Source: Rickettsiales bacterium (GTDB taxonomy: Bacteria > Pseudomonadota > Alphaproteobacteria > Rs-D84). Taken from it: 8,037 nt of DNA. The first letter of the stretch is position 1. The number at the start of each line of letters is the position of its first letter. Below are positions 1 through 6,335 of the stretch, in pieces. The DNA is taken from positions 1 to 8,037 of the forward strand of contig JAIRLP010000098.1 of assembly GCA_031259365.1 (NCBI GenBank). The letters run 5' to 3'. A program made the translations under genes and the position numbers. The notes under the pieces are model-generated. The model saw only the letters and a program-made list of their open reading frames with translations. It made no database searches and was not told where the DNA came from.

Positions 1-135
1 ATCCGCGGCGTATTACCAGATGGAATAATGGTTGGGGACATGACCAATTCCACAGACGCTTCTGTTTTAAGGGCCAGCCGCATATCAAATGTTATGGTTT
101 TACAGTTTGACAGCAAAGATAAGTATAAACAATGA
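1..135 (+). CDS. mreC: MreC C-terminus (partial, 5' end outside window)
   Basis: This is an open frame from the first base, 44 codons ending in TGA. Its C-terminal peptide contains RGVLPDGIMVGDM followed by a short strand ending VMVLQFDSK. That glycine-rich turn plus closing beta strand resembles the end of the MreC beta-barrel domain, where a G(V/L)xPxGxxVG motif is common. MreC is a periplasmic, membrane-anchored scaffold of the rod-shape elongasome that links MreB to PBP2 and RodA. The identification rests on this short motif and on position directly before an MreD-like gene and PBP2. The stop overlaps the next start as ATGA, indicating translational coupling. The window shows only the tail, so length and anchor cannot be judged. 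Confidence 0.72.
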   Translation: MRGVLPDGIMVGDMTNSTDASVLRASRISNVMVLQFDSKDKYKQ

Positions 136-587
136 ATAAAACAGTCCATTTCTTGAAAACCGCTTTTCCTTTTCTGGCGGTAATTTTACTGTGGCGTTTA
201 TCAGTGCCATTCTGGAATCCTGGTGGTATTTTGGCCTTGATTCCAATATTCTATTATTCTTTTATCAAGTCGGCTTCTTGGTTTGTGTTTTTCGCGGCTG
301 TCTTTTGTTTCTTAATTGATTATAAATCCGATACTTTATTGTATTGGACCACAATTTACTGTTTCTTTTATGCGATTAATGGTTTTCAGAATTTTGTTGA
401 TTTGACAAGACAGAAAAATGATGGTTTGCTGATATTCATGGGATATTTTGGTGCCTCAGCCGCATTGCTGTCCTTGATTGGATGGAGTGGGGCTGGCTTT
501 ATCCGCGCAATATGGTTATTTTGTTGGGCAAGTGTTTTATATATTCCATTTACTGTACTAGCTAGAAAGATAACTGACAATGATTGA
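132..587 (+). CDS. mreD: MreD-like rod-shape membrane protein
   Basis: This encodes a 151-residue, very hydrophobic protein, close to the usual MreD length of about 160-170. About five membrane segments can be seen, roughly at residues 11-27, 30-46, 50-63, 69-84 and a long hydrophobic stretch at 99-143. It is rich in Phe, Trp and Tyr, and ends in a short charged tail (ARKITDND). MreD is an inner-membrane component of the elongasome, acting with MreC, RodA and PBP2 in side-wall peptidoglycan synthesis. Sequence conservation in MreD is low, so the call depends mainly on the membrane topology and the position between mreC and mrdA. The start overlaps the mreC stop by 4 nt and the end overlaps mrdA by 8 nt. 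No strong Shine-Dalgarno is visible, consistent with coupled translation. Confidence 0.72.
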   Translation: MNKTVHFLKTAFPFLAVILLWRLSVPFWNPGGILALIPIFYYSFIKSASWFVFFAAVFCFLIDYKSDTLLYWTTIYCFFYAINGFQNFVDLTRQKNDGLLIFMGYFGASAALLSLIGWSGAGFIRAIWLFCWASVLYIPFTVLARKITDND

Positions 588-2352
588 TACCGAAGTCGCC
601 CGCCTTTTTGACAGACGTTCTGCTCTGTTCCTGACCGCAGGGGCTGTTTTAACATCCGCACTGGTGTTGCGTATGCTGCATATGCAGGTTTTCAGCTATT
701 GGGAATATAAACGCAAATCTGAAAGCAATTCTTTCCGCATTCAAATCAATATGCCTGAACGCGGTAAAATCTTAAGTCATTCGGGGGGGGCGATTTCTCG
801 CGATGCGCCTATTTATCGAATCTATATCATCCCAGAAGAAGCCTATGATCTAGATGCGTTGATTGATATCGTTGCCCAAGAATTAAAATTAAAAAAGAAG
901 AAAGTTGACCGCATCTATGCCAAGATTCGCCGCCAAGCAAAATTTCAACCGGTCTTGGTCAGCGAAAATTCTGATTGGAACAAACTGGCAGAATTACAGG
1001 CGCAAAATCTGCCGGGCCTGCACATTCGCAGTGGTTTTACGCGTATTTATGAATTGGGGCCTGCAGGTGCACAAGTTTTTGGTTATGTGGGTGTTCCAGA
1101 TAAACCTGTTCCAAATGCACCTTTTTATACGCACGGAATTACGGGACTAGAAAAAACATTTAACAAAGAACTGTTGGGCGAACCTGGACAAACTGTCATG
1201 ATCGCAAATGCGGCGGGGCGTATCACAGGTGAAGATAAATCACAATTTATCGAAGCGAAGATGGGCGCCCGTCTCAAAACAACAATTATCGATGATATTC
1301 AAAAAAAGCTGTATGACGCATTGGCCATGCATCGTTCTGGTTGTGGGTGCGCAATTGAAATTGAAACCGGTAATATTGTTGCAATGGTATCAGCCCCAAG
1401 TTTTGATCCAAATAATTTCCGCGACGACGATGGTGAAGAATATATTGCCGAATTACGGAAAGATATCGCCAAACCATTTATGAACAAAGTATTAGAAGGA
1501 TTATATCCACCTGGTTCTACATTCAAAATTGTCGTTGCTTTGGCTGCATTGGAATCCGGCGCACTGCTGCCAACTGAAAAGATTTTCTGTCCGGGATATT
1601 GGGATTATGGCGACAGACGCTTCAGCTGCTGGGAACGCAAAGGACATGGCTGGGTAGATTTGGCCGACGCCTTAAAACATTCTTGCGACACATATTTTTA
1701 TCAAATTGCATTACGTATTGGTATTGATTCAATCAAGGCCATGGCCGTAAGACTTGGTTTGTCTGAAAAATTTATGCATGATATTTTGCCACGTGAAATG
1801 GAAGGTGTTGTCCCAGATAGACAATGGAAGGAAAAACGCATCGGGGCAAGATGGTTGCATGGCGATACGATCATTTCTGGAATTGGTCAGGGCTTTATCC
1901 TATCTAACTGTCTGCAATTGGCGGTCATGATGGCGCGTACAGCATCGAATAAAAAAGTTATGCCAACACTGATTGAACGTAACACACCTGAACATTTTGA
2001 AAGTCTCAATTTGCAAACGAAAAATCTAACAGCTGTATTTAAAGGCTTGGAACAAGTATTACAACAAGGTGGTACCGCATCTGGCAGTGCACTGAATGTT
2101 AATGGAAAAAAGATGGGTGGTAAAACCGGGACTTCCCAGGTTCGAAATATTTCACAAAAAGAACGCGACAGCGGTGTCTTGACCAATGACCAATTAAGAT
2201 GGAGTTTGCGTGACCATGGATTATTTGTGGGATATGCACCGACCACAAATCCAAAATATGCAATCTGTACAATTACAGAACATTCAGGCAGTTCAGGACC
2301 AGCAGCAAGAGCCGCCCGCGACACAATAAGGGAACTATTAAAAAATGGCTAA
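580..2352 (+). CDS. mrdA: Penicillin-binding protein 2 (elongasome transpeptidase)
   Basis: This is a 590-residue class B PBP, close to the normal PBP2 length. It has a short cytoplasmic N-terminus and one signal-anchor helix at about 15-36. A PBP dimerisation/pedestal domain (about 55-230) begins with the typical PERGKI element. The transpeptidase domain (about 250-587) has the three active-site motifs: S313-T-F-K316 in YPPGSTFKIV, S368-C-D370 in KHSCDTYFY, and K515-T-G517 in GGKTGTSQV. It cross-links peptidoglycan in the periplasm in partnership with RodA. C337, C350, H356 and C369 sit where PBP2 proteins carry a zinc site. Its start lies inside mreD (8-nt overlap). A run of eight G occurs early in the gene. 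Unlike the usual arrangement, rodA does not follow immediately. Confidence 0.96.
   Translation: MIDTEVARLFDRRSALFLTAGAVLTSALVLRMLHMQVFSYWEYKRKSESNSFRIQINMPERGKILSHSGGAISRDAPIYRIYIIPEEAYDLDALIDIVAQELKLKKKKVDRIYAKIRRQAKFQPVLVSENSDWNKLAELQAQNLPGLHIRSGFTRIYELGPAGAQVFGYVGVPDKPVPNAPFYTHGITGLEKTFNKELLGEPGQTVMIANAAGRITGEDKSQFIEAKMGARLKTTIIDDIQKKLYDALAMHRSGCGCAIEIETGNIVAMVSAPSFDPNNFRDDDGEEYIAELRKDIAKPFMNKVLEGLYPPGSTFKIVVALAALESGALLPTEKIFCPGYWDYGDRRFSCWERKGHGWVDLADALKHSCDTYFYQIALRIGIDSIKAMAVRLGLSEKFMHDILPREMEGVVPDRQWKEKRIGARWLHGDTIISGIGQGFILSNCLQLAVMMARTASNKKVMPTLIERNTPEHFESLNLQTKNLTAVFKGLEQVLQQGGTASGSALNVNGKKMGGKTGTSQVRNISQKERDSGVLTNDQLRWSLRDHGLFVGYAPTTNPKYAICTITEHSGSSGPAARAARDTIRELLKNG
783..790 (+). 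repeat. Poly-G tract (G8) inside mrdA
   Basis: Eight consecutive G residues lie in codons about 68-71 of mrdA (…SHSGGAISR). A one-base slip here would truncate PBP2 soon after its membrane anchor. The reading frame is intact as given. Such tracts can be phase-variable or error-prone in sequencing; the sequence alone cannot say whether this one varies. Confidence 0.6.
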
Positions 2353-2416
2353 ACAAATTGTTTGTTTGACCATTATGTGCGATTGTTTTGCGACAGGGAA
2401 ATTATCACAGGTTCAA

Positions 2417-2595
2417 TTGATTTTTTAATTCAATATAGGCGATATTGTATTAAAAAATTAAGAAGAATATGGAAAAATTTGACGGCGCCCCACCCAGATC
2501 CCAAAAAACCTGCCGGATTTTTGTGGGTAAGATTGGGGTTCGGGTCAAATCGACAATTATCTTCGGCTTTCTGCTTGGATGTATAATATACATCC
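2417..2595 (+). other. Predicted hairpins of element copy 1
   Basis: Three hairpins are visible. P0: TTTTTTAATTCAATAT (2421-2436) pairs with 2442-2457 with one T-T mismatch around an AGGCG loop, extendable to about 2417-2461. P1: ATTTGAC (2477-2483) pairs perfectly with GTCAAAT (2544-2550). Inside it CCCCA (2488-2492) can pair with TGGGG (2534-2538), and C3A5 near 2500-2507 with T5 and GGG at 2518-2527. P2: GGATGTAT (2577-2584) pairs with ATACATCC (2588-2595) around AAT. P0 resembles a bidirectional AT-rich terminator but lacks a GC stem, so termination is uncertain. Pairing was judged by eye, without energy calculation. Confidence 0.6.
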
Positions 2596-2612
2596 TTCTC
2601 AAAAAACCTTGA
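2469..2612 (+). CDS. Possible 47-aa small membrane protein within element copy 1
   Basis: This is an ATG-to-TGA frame of 47 codons. The N-terminal half is basic and polar (starts MEKFDGAPPRSQK). A clear single transmembrane segment follows at about residues 29-45 (STIIFGFLLGCIIYILL), bracketed by lysines (VRVK before, KKP at the end). An A-rich AAGAAG lies 3 nt upstream of the ATG, a weak and close ribosome-binding site. In the alignment with copy 2, the GFLL-x-C-x-IY half is in the same frame as the copy 2 ORF, but the N-terminal half is not. The copy 2 N-terminal frame (RR-x-W-x-NLTAP) is present here one frame over. The gene may therefore be real with a different start, frame-broken, or not coding. 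No family recognised. Confidence 0.35.
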   Translation: MEKFDGAPPRSQKTCRIFVGKIGVRVKSTIIFGFLLGCIIYILLKKP

Positions 2613-2651
2613 TGCTTGACCATTTTCCCACGAACAAAACAAAGGCAAATA

Positions 2652-3797
2652 ATGACTAAACAAACCCGGGTTTCAAATGCAAATATGATGACACTGTCAG
2701 AAAAACTAAAACGTTTCTCGCCGGCGTTGTTTGTGCCGATGGTTTTGGTTCTGGCAATCTCTTTGGTCGTCTTATATTCCGCAGGTGGCGGATCTTGGCG
2801 CCCGTTTGCATTGTCACAATTATCTAAGATATTTGTTGGGTTTGCTGTCTTTTTCTTTGCGGCCTTTTCGAATATCAAGCTTTGGATAAAATCTGCTTAT
2901 ATTATTTATGCGATTGCGCTGATTATGATTATACTGGTGACATTTGTGGGACATACAGGCATGGGTGCACAGCGATGGCTGGATTTCGGCATCTTTCATT
3001 TTCAACCATCTGAAATTATCAAGATCGCACTGGTGTTGGTCTTGGCCAGATATTTCGCATGGATGAATTCCATCGAATCCATAAAGTTAAAGAACTATTT
3101 AATTCCTGCGGCCTTGTTATTGGTGCCATTTGTATTGATCGTGGCACAACCGGATTTGGGAACAGCGTTATCTTTGGGAATGATTGCTGTTGGTATGCTC
3201 TATATCGCGGGCGCGCAAAATAAATGGTTTCTTGTTGGTGCCATTTTGGCAGTCTTGGCAGCCCCAGTTGCCTGGTTCGGCGGATTACACGACTATCAAC
3301 GCGAACGCATCATCACATTCATTAATCCAGATCATGATGCCCAAGGTTCCGGATATCAAATCAACCAGGCCAAGATCGCATTTGGGTCTGGTGGCTTGGT
3401 TGGCAAAGGATATATGTCAGGCACCCAGTCCCAGCAACAGTTCTTGCCTGAAAAACAAACTGACTTTATCTTTACCATGTTGGGCGAAGAATTTGGATTT
3501 GCAGGCGCAATGGCACTGTTAATCTTGTATGGTGTTATCATCGTTGTCTTGTTCTGGATGGCCAAAACCTGCCGAAACAGGTTCGGACAGTTATTATGTT
3601 TTGGATTTATGTTGAACTTCTTCGTTTATTACTTTATAAATATTTCCATGGTTTTGGGGTTGATGCCAACCGTTGGGGTGCCTCTGCCGTTGATGTCATT
3701 CGGTGGCAGCAGCTTGCTTTCATTGATGTTTGGATTTGGATTATGCCAAAACGCACATGTTAACAAAGACCAGCAACTTTCTGCCAAAGGATTTTAG
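2652..3797 (+). CDS. rodA: RodA, SEDS peptidoglycan glycosyltransferase
   Basis: This encodes a 381-residue polytopic membrane protein of the SEDS family (RodA/FtsW/SpoVE). It polymerises lipid II into glycan strands in the elongasome with PBP2. Family signatures are GAQRWLDFG…FQPSE (105-121), QPDLGTAL (167-173 region), the extracellular loop with Q-x2-Q…GSGGLVGKG and GTQSQQQFLPEKQTDFIF (257-274), where D271 matches the conserved essential Asp, and LMPTVGVPLPLMSFGGSS (337-354). About ten hydrophobic helices can be seen. Length is typical. I chose ATG 2652 because it is preceded by AAAGG with 6-nt spacing; an in-frame TTG at 2616 would add 12 residues inside the repeat element. The gene is separated from mrdA by 299 nt instead of being directly adjacent. 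Confidence 0.96.
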   Translation: MTKQTRVSNANMMTLSEKLKRFSPALFVPMVLVLAISLVVLYSAGGGSWRPFALSQLSKIFVGFAVFFFAAFSNIKLWIKSAYIIYAIALIMIILVTFVGHTGMGAQRWLDFGIFHFQPSEIIKIALVLVLARYFAWMNSIESIKLKNYLIPAALLLVPFVLIVAQPDLGTALSLGMIAVGMLYIAGAQNKWFLVGAILAVLAAPVAWFGGLHDYQRERIITFINPDHDAQGSGYQINQAKIAFGSGGLVGKGYMSGTQSQQQFLPEKQTDFIFTMLGEEFGFAGAMALLILYGVIIVVLFWMAKTCRNRFGQLLCFGFMLNFFVYYFINISMVLGLMPTVGVPLPLMSFGGSSLLSLMFGFGLCQNAHVNKDQQLSAKGF

Positions 3798-3852
3798 GAC
3801 CACATTTAGAAATTCTAATTTTTGCGCCTGATAAATTATTTTAGAACCAAGT

Positions 3853-3986
3853 CAATTTTTATGACAATATGTCATATTGGCTTGAAAATTGGCGAAGGTT
3901 ATGGGATAATTTGACGGCGCCCGAAAGGGTTTGGTCTAAATTACCATCTGAACGCGGCTTTCTGCTTGCATGTATGATTTATACAT
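3853..3986 (+). other. Predicted hairpins of element copy 2
   Basis: P0: CAATAT (3865-3870) pairs with ATATTG (3874-3879) around GTC, with an outer stem CAATTTT (3853-3859) to AAAATTG (3885-3891). A competing fold TATGACA/TGTCATA (3860-3876) is also possible. P1: ATTTGAC (3909-3915) pairs with GTC-T-AAAT (3934-3941, one bulged T), capped by CCC-GAAA-GGG (3920-3929), a GNRA-type tetraloop. P2: ATGTAT (3970-3975) pairs with ATACAT (3981-3986) around GATTT. The three hairpins occur in the same order as in copy 1, but most stem bases are identical between copies, so there is little covariation to prove an RNA fold. Confidence 0.6.
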
Positions 3987-4012
3987 ACTTCGCAAAAAAC
4001 CTTGTCATATGA
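3869..4012 (+). CDS. Possible 47-aa small protein within element copy 2
   Basis: This is an ATG-to-TGA frame of 47 codons. It has a Trp- and Arg-rich amphipathic N-terminal half (MSYWLENWRRLWDNLTAPER), then VWSKLPSER and a hydrophobic stretch starting GFLLACMIYTYF at about residues 30-41, ending FAKNLVI. Against copy 1 the stretch from codon TAT (3875) to CCC (3922) aligns without gaps over 16 codons with 9 identical residues. Only 1 of 11 base differences falls at second codon positions, which is suggestive of coding. No convincing Shine-Dalgarno is visible. The same bases also form the shared hairpins, so base-level conservation may have another cause. No family recognised. Confidence 0.35.
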   Translation: MSYWLENWRRLWDNLTAPERVWSKLPSERGFLLACMIYTYFAKNLVI

Positions 4013-4038
4013 TAATTTATTCACAAACAAAACAATAT

Positions 4039-4044
4039 TATAAT
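4039..4044 (+). promoter_or_regulatory. Candidate -10 box (TATAAT) just before topA
   Basis: A perfect TATAAT lies just outside the repeat element. Only a poor -35 candidate (TTTATT, 4016-4021, 17-nt spacer) is present. Transcription from it would begin near 4050, so a topA mRNA would have a leader of about 12 nt or, if the ATG at 4051 were used, none. AT-rich context makes a chance match possible. Confidence 0.3.
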
Positions 4045-4062
4045 TTTTAAATGCGGTCCACT

Positions 4063-6327
4063 ATGAACTTATTGATTGTTGAATCTCCATCAAAAGCAAA
4101 AACCATTGAAAAATACCTTGGGGCTGGCTGGCGCGTTGTGGCCAGTGTGGGTCATGTGCGTGATTTGATTCCTGAAAACGGCAGTGTTGATTTTGATAAT
4201 GACTTTGCAATGAAATGGCAAATCATGCCTGGCAAAGAAAAGCAAATTAAAATAATCACAGATGAATTGAAAAAAGCTGATGCGGTTTATCTGGCATCTG
4301 ACCCGGATCGCGAAGGGGAAGCCATTGCATGGCATCTGTTGGATATATTAAAAGACAAAAAAGCATTGGCCGACAAAAAAGTTTATCGTGTTGCTTTCCA
4401 TGAAATTACCAAAAAGGCTGTCCAGGCAGCGTTACTGACCCCTCGCGAAATCGATCAGAACTTGGTTGATGCTTATTTGGTTCGTCGCGCATTGGATTAT
4501 CTGATTGGATTCCAGGTATCTCCTTTGTTATGGCGCAAACATCTGGGTCGCAGCGTTGGTCGTGTACAATCTGTGGCCGTGAAATTGGTTGTTGATCGCG
4601 AACGCGAAATCGAAGCTTTTAAGGCGATTGAATATTGGTCTTTGGAAGTTGATTGCGTCAAAGACAAATCTGGATTCGGTGCAAAATTGTCACAATTCGG
4701 TGGTGAAAAGATCGAAAAAACGACTCTCCAGAACAAAGAACAAATGGATAAAATCCTGAATGTTTTACAGGTTCCAATTGCCGCAACTGTGACGAATATT
4801 GAAAAGAAAAAGGTATCACGTAAACCTGCTGCGCCATTTACAACATCCACCTTGCAACAGGAATCTGCGCGTAAACTTTATTTTTCTTCAAAACGTACGA
4901 TGTCGGCCGCACAAAAGTTATATGAACAAGGTTTGATTACTTATATGCGTACCGATGCGACAAACTTGTCTGCGGACAGTGTTGTTGATATTCGCGGATT
5001 TATTGGCAAGGCGTACGGTAACGATTTCTTGCCAAAATCACCAAATGTTTATCTAACCAAATCCAAGAATGCACAGGAAGCTCACGAGGCAATCCGCCCA
5101 ACAACATTTGATAAACCAGCAACCGGTTTAACAGGCGATGAACATAAATTATATGATTTGATTTGGAAGCGTACGATCGCATGCCAAATAACAAACGCAC
5201 AATTCGACAGCGTATCCGTTGATATCACAGAACCGGCACACGGATCTGTATTCCACAGTGTTGGCACCACACGTACATTTGACGGTTTTATGAAGGTCTA
5301 TATTGAAGATAAGGATGATGCGTCTGATGACGATGGCGAAACCAAGTTGCCAGAATTGAACGTCGGCGACGCGATCACAATTGAAAAATTGAACCCGAAC
5401 CAGCACTTTACACAACCGCCCGCACGTTACACCGAAGCATCCTTGGTTAAAAAAATGGAAGAACTGGGAATCGGTCGCCCATCTACTTATGCGGCAATTA
5501 TGTCCACAATCGTTGATCGTAACTATGTGGAACAGGATAAACAACGCCGCTTTCACCCAACAGATGGTGGATGGGTAATTGCGGCATATCTGAATAAATA
5601 TTTCACAGATTTGATTGATGTGAACTTTACCGCCAAGACCGAAGAAACTTTGGACAATGTATCTAATGGCACAGCTAAAAAGATTCCAGCATTGGAAGCC
5701 TTTTGGAATCCAACACACGCAATGATTGAAAATGCAAAAAATGTTACAACAACTCAGATCATTGATGAATTGAATGAAAACCTTGCTTCTCATCTTTTCA
5801 AAGACGGGGATAACAAATGTCCAGCATGTGACGGAATGTTGGGATTGAAGTTGTCCAAGTATGGCGCATTTATTGGATGTTCTAATTACCCGAAATGCAA
5901 GCATACACAGCGTCTGGATACGATTTCTGATGGTGTGGTCCACGATACAATGGAAGATAAAGCACCACAGACCGATGTTGCATTGGGTAATGATGTCTTT
6001 TACAAGGTTGGTCGTTATGGTCCATACGTAACCGATGGCAAAAAGAATGCATCTGCCAAGGGCTATACGGCAGAAACAATCACTGCGGAAATTGCTGCAG
6101 AATTATTATCTGCTGAAAAGAAAAAGGCTGAAAGTATCGATCTGGGCATTAATCCAAAAACAGACAAAGCGATTCTGTTCTATCCATCTGGCCGATTTGG
6201 CGCATACATTTCATCTAACAAGGTAAACGTTTCCGTCAAGGAACAGCCTGCGCTGGAAGAAGCGATTGAATTAATTAACAACAAAAAACCAGGCACAAAA
6301 AAAGCCTGGGGCAAAAAGAAAGCATGA
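4063..6327 (+). CDS. topA: DNA topoisomerase I (type IA)
   Basis: This encodes a 754-residue type IA topoisomerase that relaxes negative supercoils via a 5'-phosphotyrosine intermediate. Counting from this start: the N-terminal TOPRIM domain has LLIVESPSKAKTI (E7) and DPDREGEAIAWH (D80, D82, with E84 and E86), for Mg2+. The catalytic tyrosine is Y294 in GLITYMRTD. AHEAIRP and GIGRPSTYA motifs follow. One four-cysteine zinc finger is present (C586, C589, C606, C612). Two C-terminal topoisomerase repeats follow, GRYGPYVTDGKKNASAK and GRFGAYISSNKVNVSVK, then a Lys-rich tail. It is somewhat shorter than many proteobacterial TopA proteins. ATG 4063 gives the family-typical MNLLIVESP start; ATG 4051 in frame would add MRST. 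Neither has a clear ribosome-binding site. Confidence 0.96.
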   Translation: MNLLIVESPSKAKTIEKYLGAGWRVVASVGHVRDLIPENGSVDFDNDFAMKWQIMPGKEKQIKIITDELKKADAVYLASDPDREGEAIAWHLLDILKDKKALADKKVYRVAFHEITKKAVQAALLTPREIDQNLVDAYLVRRALDYLIGFQVSPLLWRKHLGRSVGRVQSVAVKLVVDREREIEAFKAIEYWSLEVDCVKDKSGFGAKLSQFGGEKIEKTTLQNKEQMDKILNVLQVPIAATVTNIEKKKVSRKPAAPFTTSTLQQESARKLYFSSKRTMSAAQKLYEQGLITYMRTDATNLSADSVVDIRGFIGKAYGNDFLPKSPNVYLTKSKNAQEAHEAIRPTTFDKPATGLTGDEHKLYDLIWKRTIACQITNAQFDSVSVDITEPAHGSVFHSVGTTRTFDGFMKVYIEDKDDASDDDGETKLPELNVGDAITIEKLNPNQHFTQPPARYTEASLVKKMEELGIGRPSTYAAIMSTIVDRNYVEQDKQRRFHPTDGGWVIAAYLNKYFTDLIDVNFTAKTEETLDNVSNGTAKKIPALEAFWNPTHAMIENAKNVTTTQIIDELNENLASHLFKDGDNKCPACDGMLGLKLSKYGAFIGCSNYPKCKHTQRLDTISDGVVHDTMEDKAPQTDVALGNDVFYKVGRYGPYVTDGKKNASAKGYTAETITAEIAAELLSAEKKKAESIDLGINPKTDKAILFYPSGRFGAYISSNKVNVSVKEQPALEEAIELINNKKPGTKKAWGKKKA

Positions 6328-6335
6328 GTTGAGCA

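Larger units (their letters stand above)
2386..2642 (+). repeat. Intergenic homologous element, copy 1 (upstream of rodA)
   Basis: This spacer aligns with 3820-4035 before topA. The first 51 columns (from TTTTGCG to CAATAT) align without gaps at 35/51 identities. Exact shared blocks follow: CAATAT and ATATTG, then ATTTGACGGCGCCC (2477-2490), CGGCTTTCTGCTTG (2564-2577), CAAAAAACCTTG (2600-2611) and AACAAAACAA (2633-2642). Copy 1 is 41 nt longer, almost all of it between the halves of the second hairpin (about 2491-2534). The match begins soon after the mrdA stop and ends just before the rodA start, so it fills nearly the whole gap. Possible natures are a structured leader or small RNA, a dispersed intergenic repeat, or a duplicated small gene. 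I do not recognise the family. The bases before it (2353-2385) contain only an AT-rich AAACAAA/TTTGTTT hairpin overlapping the mrdA stop. Confidence 0.85.
3820..4035 (+). repeat. Intergenic homologous element, copy 2 (upstream of topA)
   Basis: This is the second copy of the element at 2386-2642, same strand, again sitting between a stop codon (rodA) and the next start (topA). Shared exact blocks are TTTTGCG (3820-3826), CAATAT (3865-3870), ATATTG (3874-3879), ATTTGACGGCGCCC (3909-3922), CGGCTTTCTGCTTG (3955-3968), CAAAAAACCTTG (3993-4004) and AACAAAACAA (4026-4035). The spacing between most blocks equals that in copy 1. The main difference is the short P1 interior here. Divergence outside the blocks indicates an old duplication or separate dispersal, not an assembly artefact. 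The 22 bases before it hold only a weak TTAGA/TCTAA hairpin followed by T5. Confidence 0.85.

Noticed and set aside
2351..2367. AAACAAA/TTTGTTT hairpin after mrdA as an intrinsic terminator
   Set aside because: The stem is all A-T except one pair per arm, overlaps the stop codon and has no following T-run.
2616..2651. TTG at 2616 as the rodA start
   Set aside because: It would place 12 residues inside the repeat element. ATG 2652 has a spaced AAAGG upstream and gives a normal RodA N-terminus.
2450..2878. 142-codon minus-strand frame across the rodA start and repeat copy 1
   Set aside because: The equivalent frame in copy 2 is interrupted by a stop and an indel, and it overlaps RodA coding sequence, so it is not conserved as protein.
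3911..3940. TTGACG plus TCTAAA as a promoter within the repeat
   Set aside because: The spacing of 18 nt exists only in copy 2. In copy 1 the interior is about 41 nt longer, so the pair is not a conserved promoter; the bases are better explained as arms of the P1 hairpin.
5149..5943. 264-codon open frame on the minus strand within topA
   Set aside because: It is fully antisense to well-conserved TopA domains, rich in Cys, Phe and Ile as expected of a mirror frame, with no recognisable motifs.
6289..6309. Inverted repeat CCAGGC/GCCTGG at the end of topA as a terminator
   Set aside because: It lies inside the coding sequence, has no T-run after it on the + strand, and the next gene follows 8 nt after the stop. 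The A-rich loop reflects lysine codons; a minus-strand terminator would have no gene to serve.
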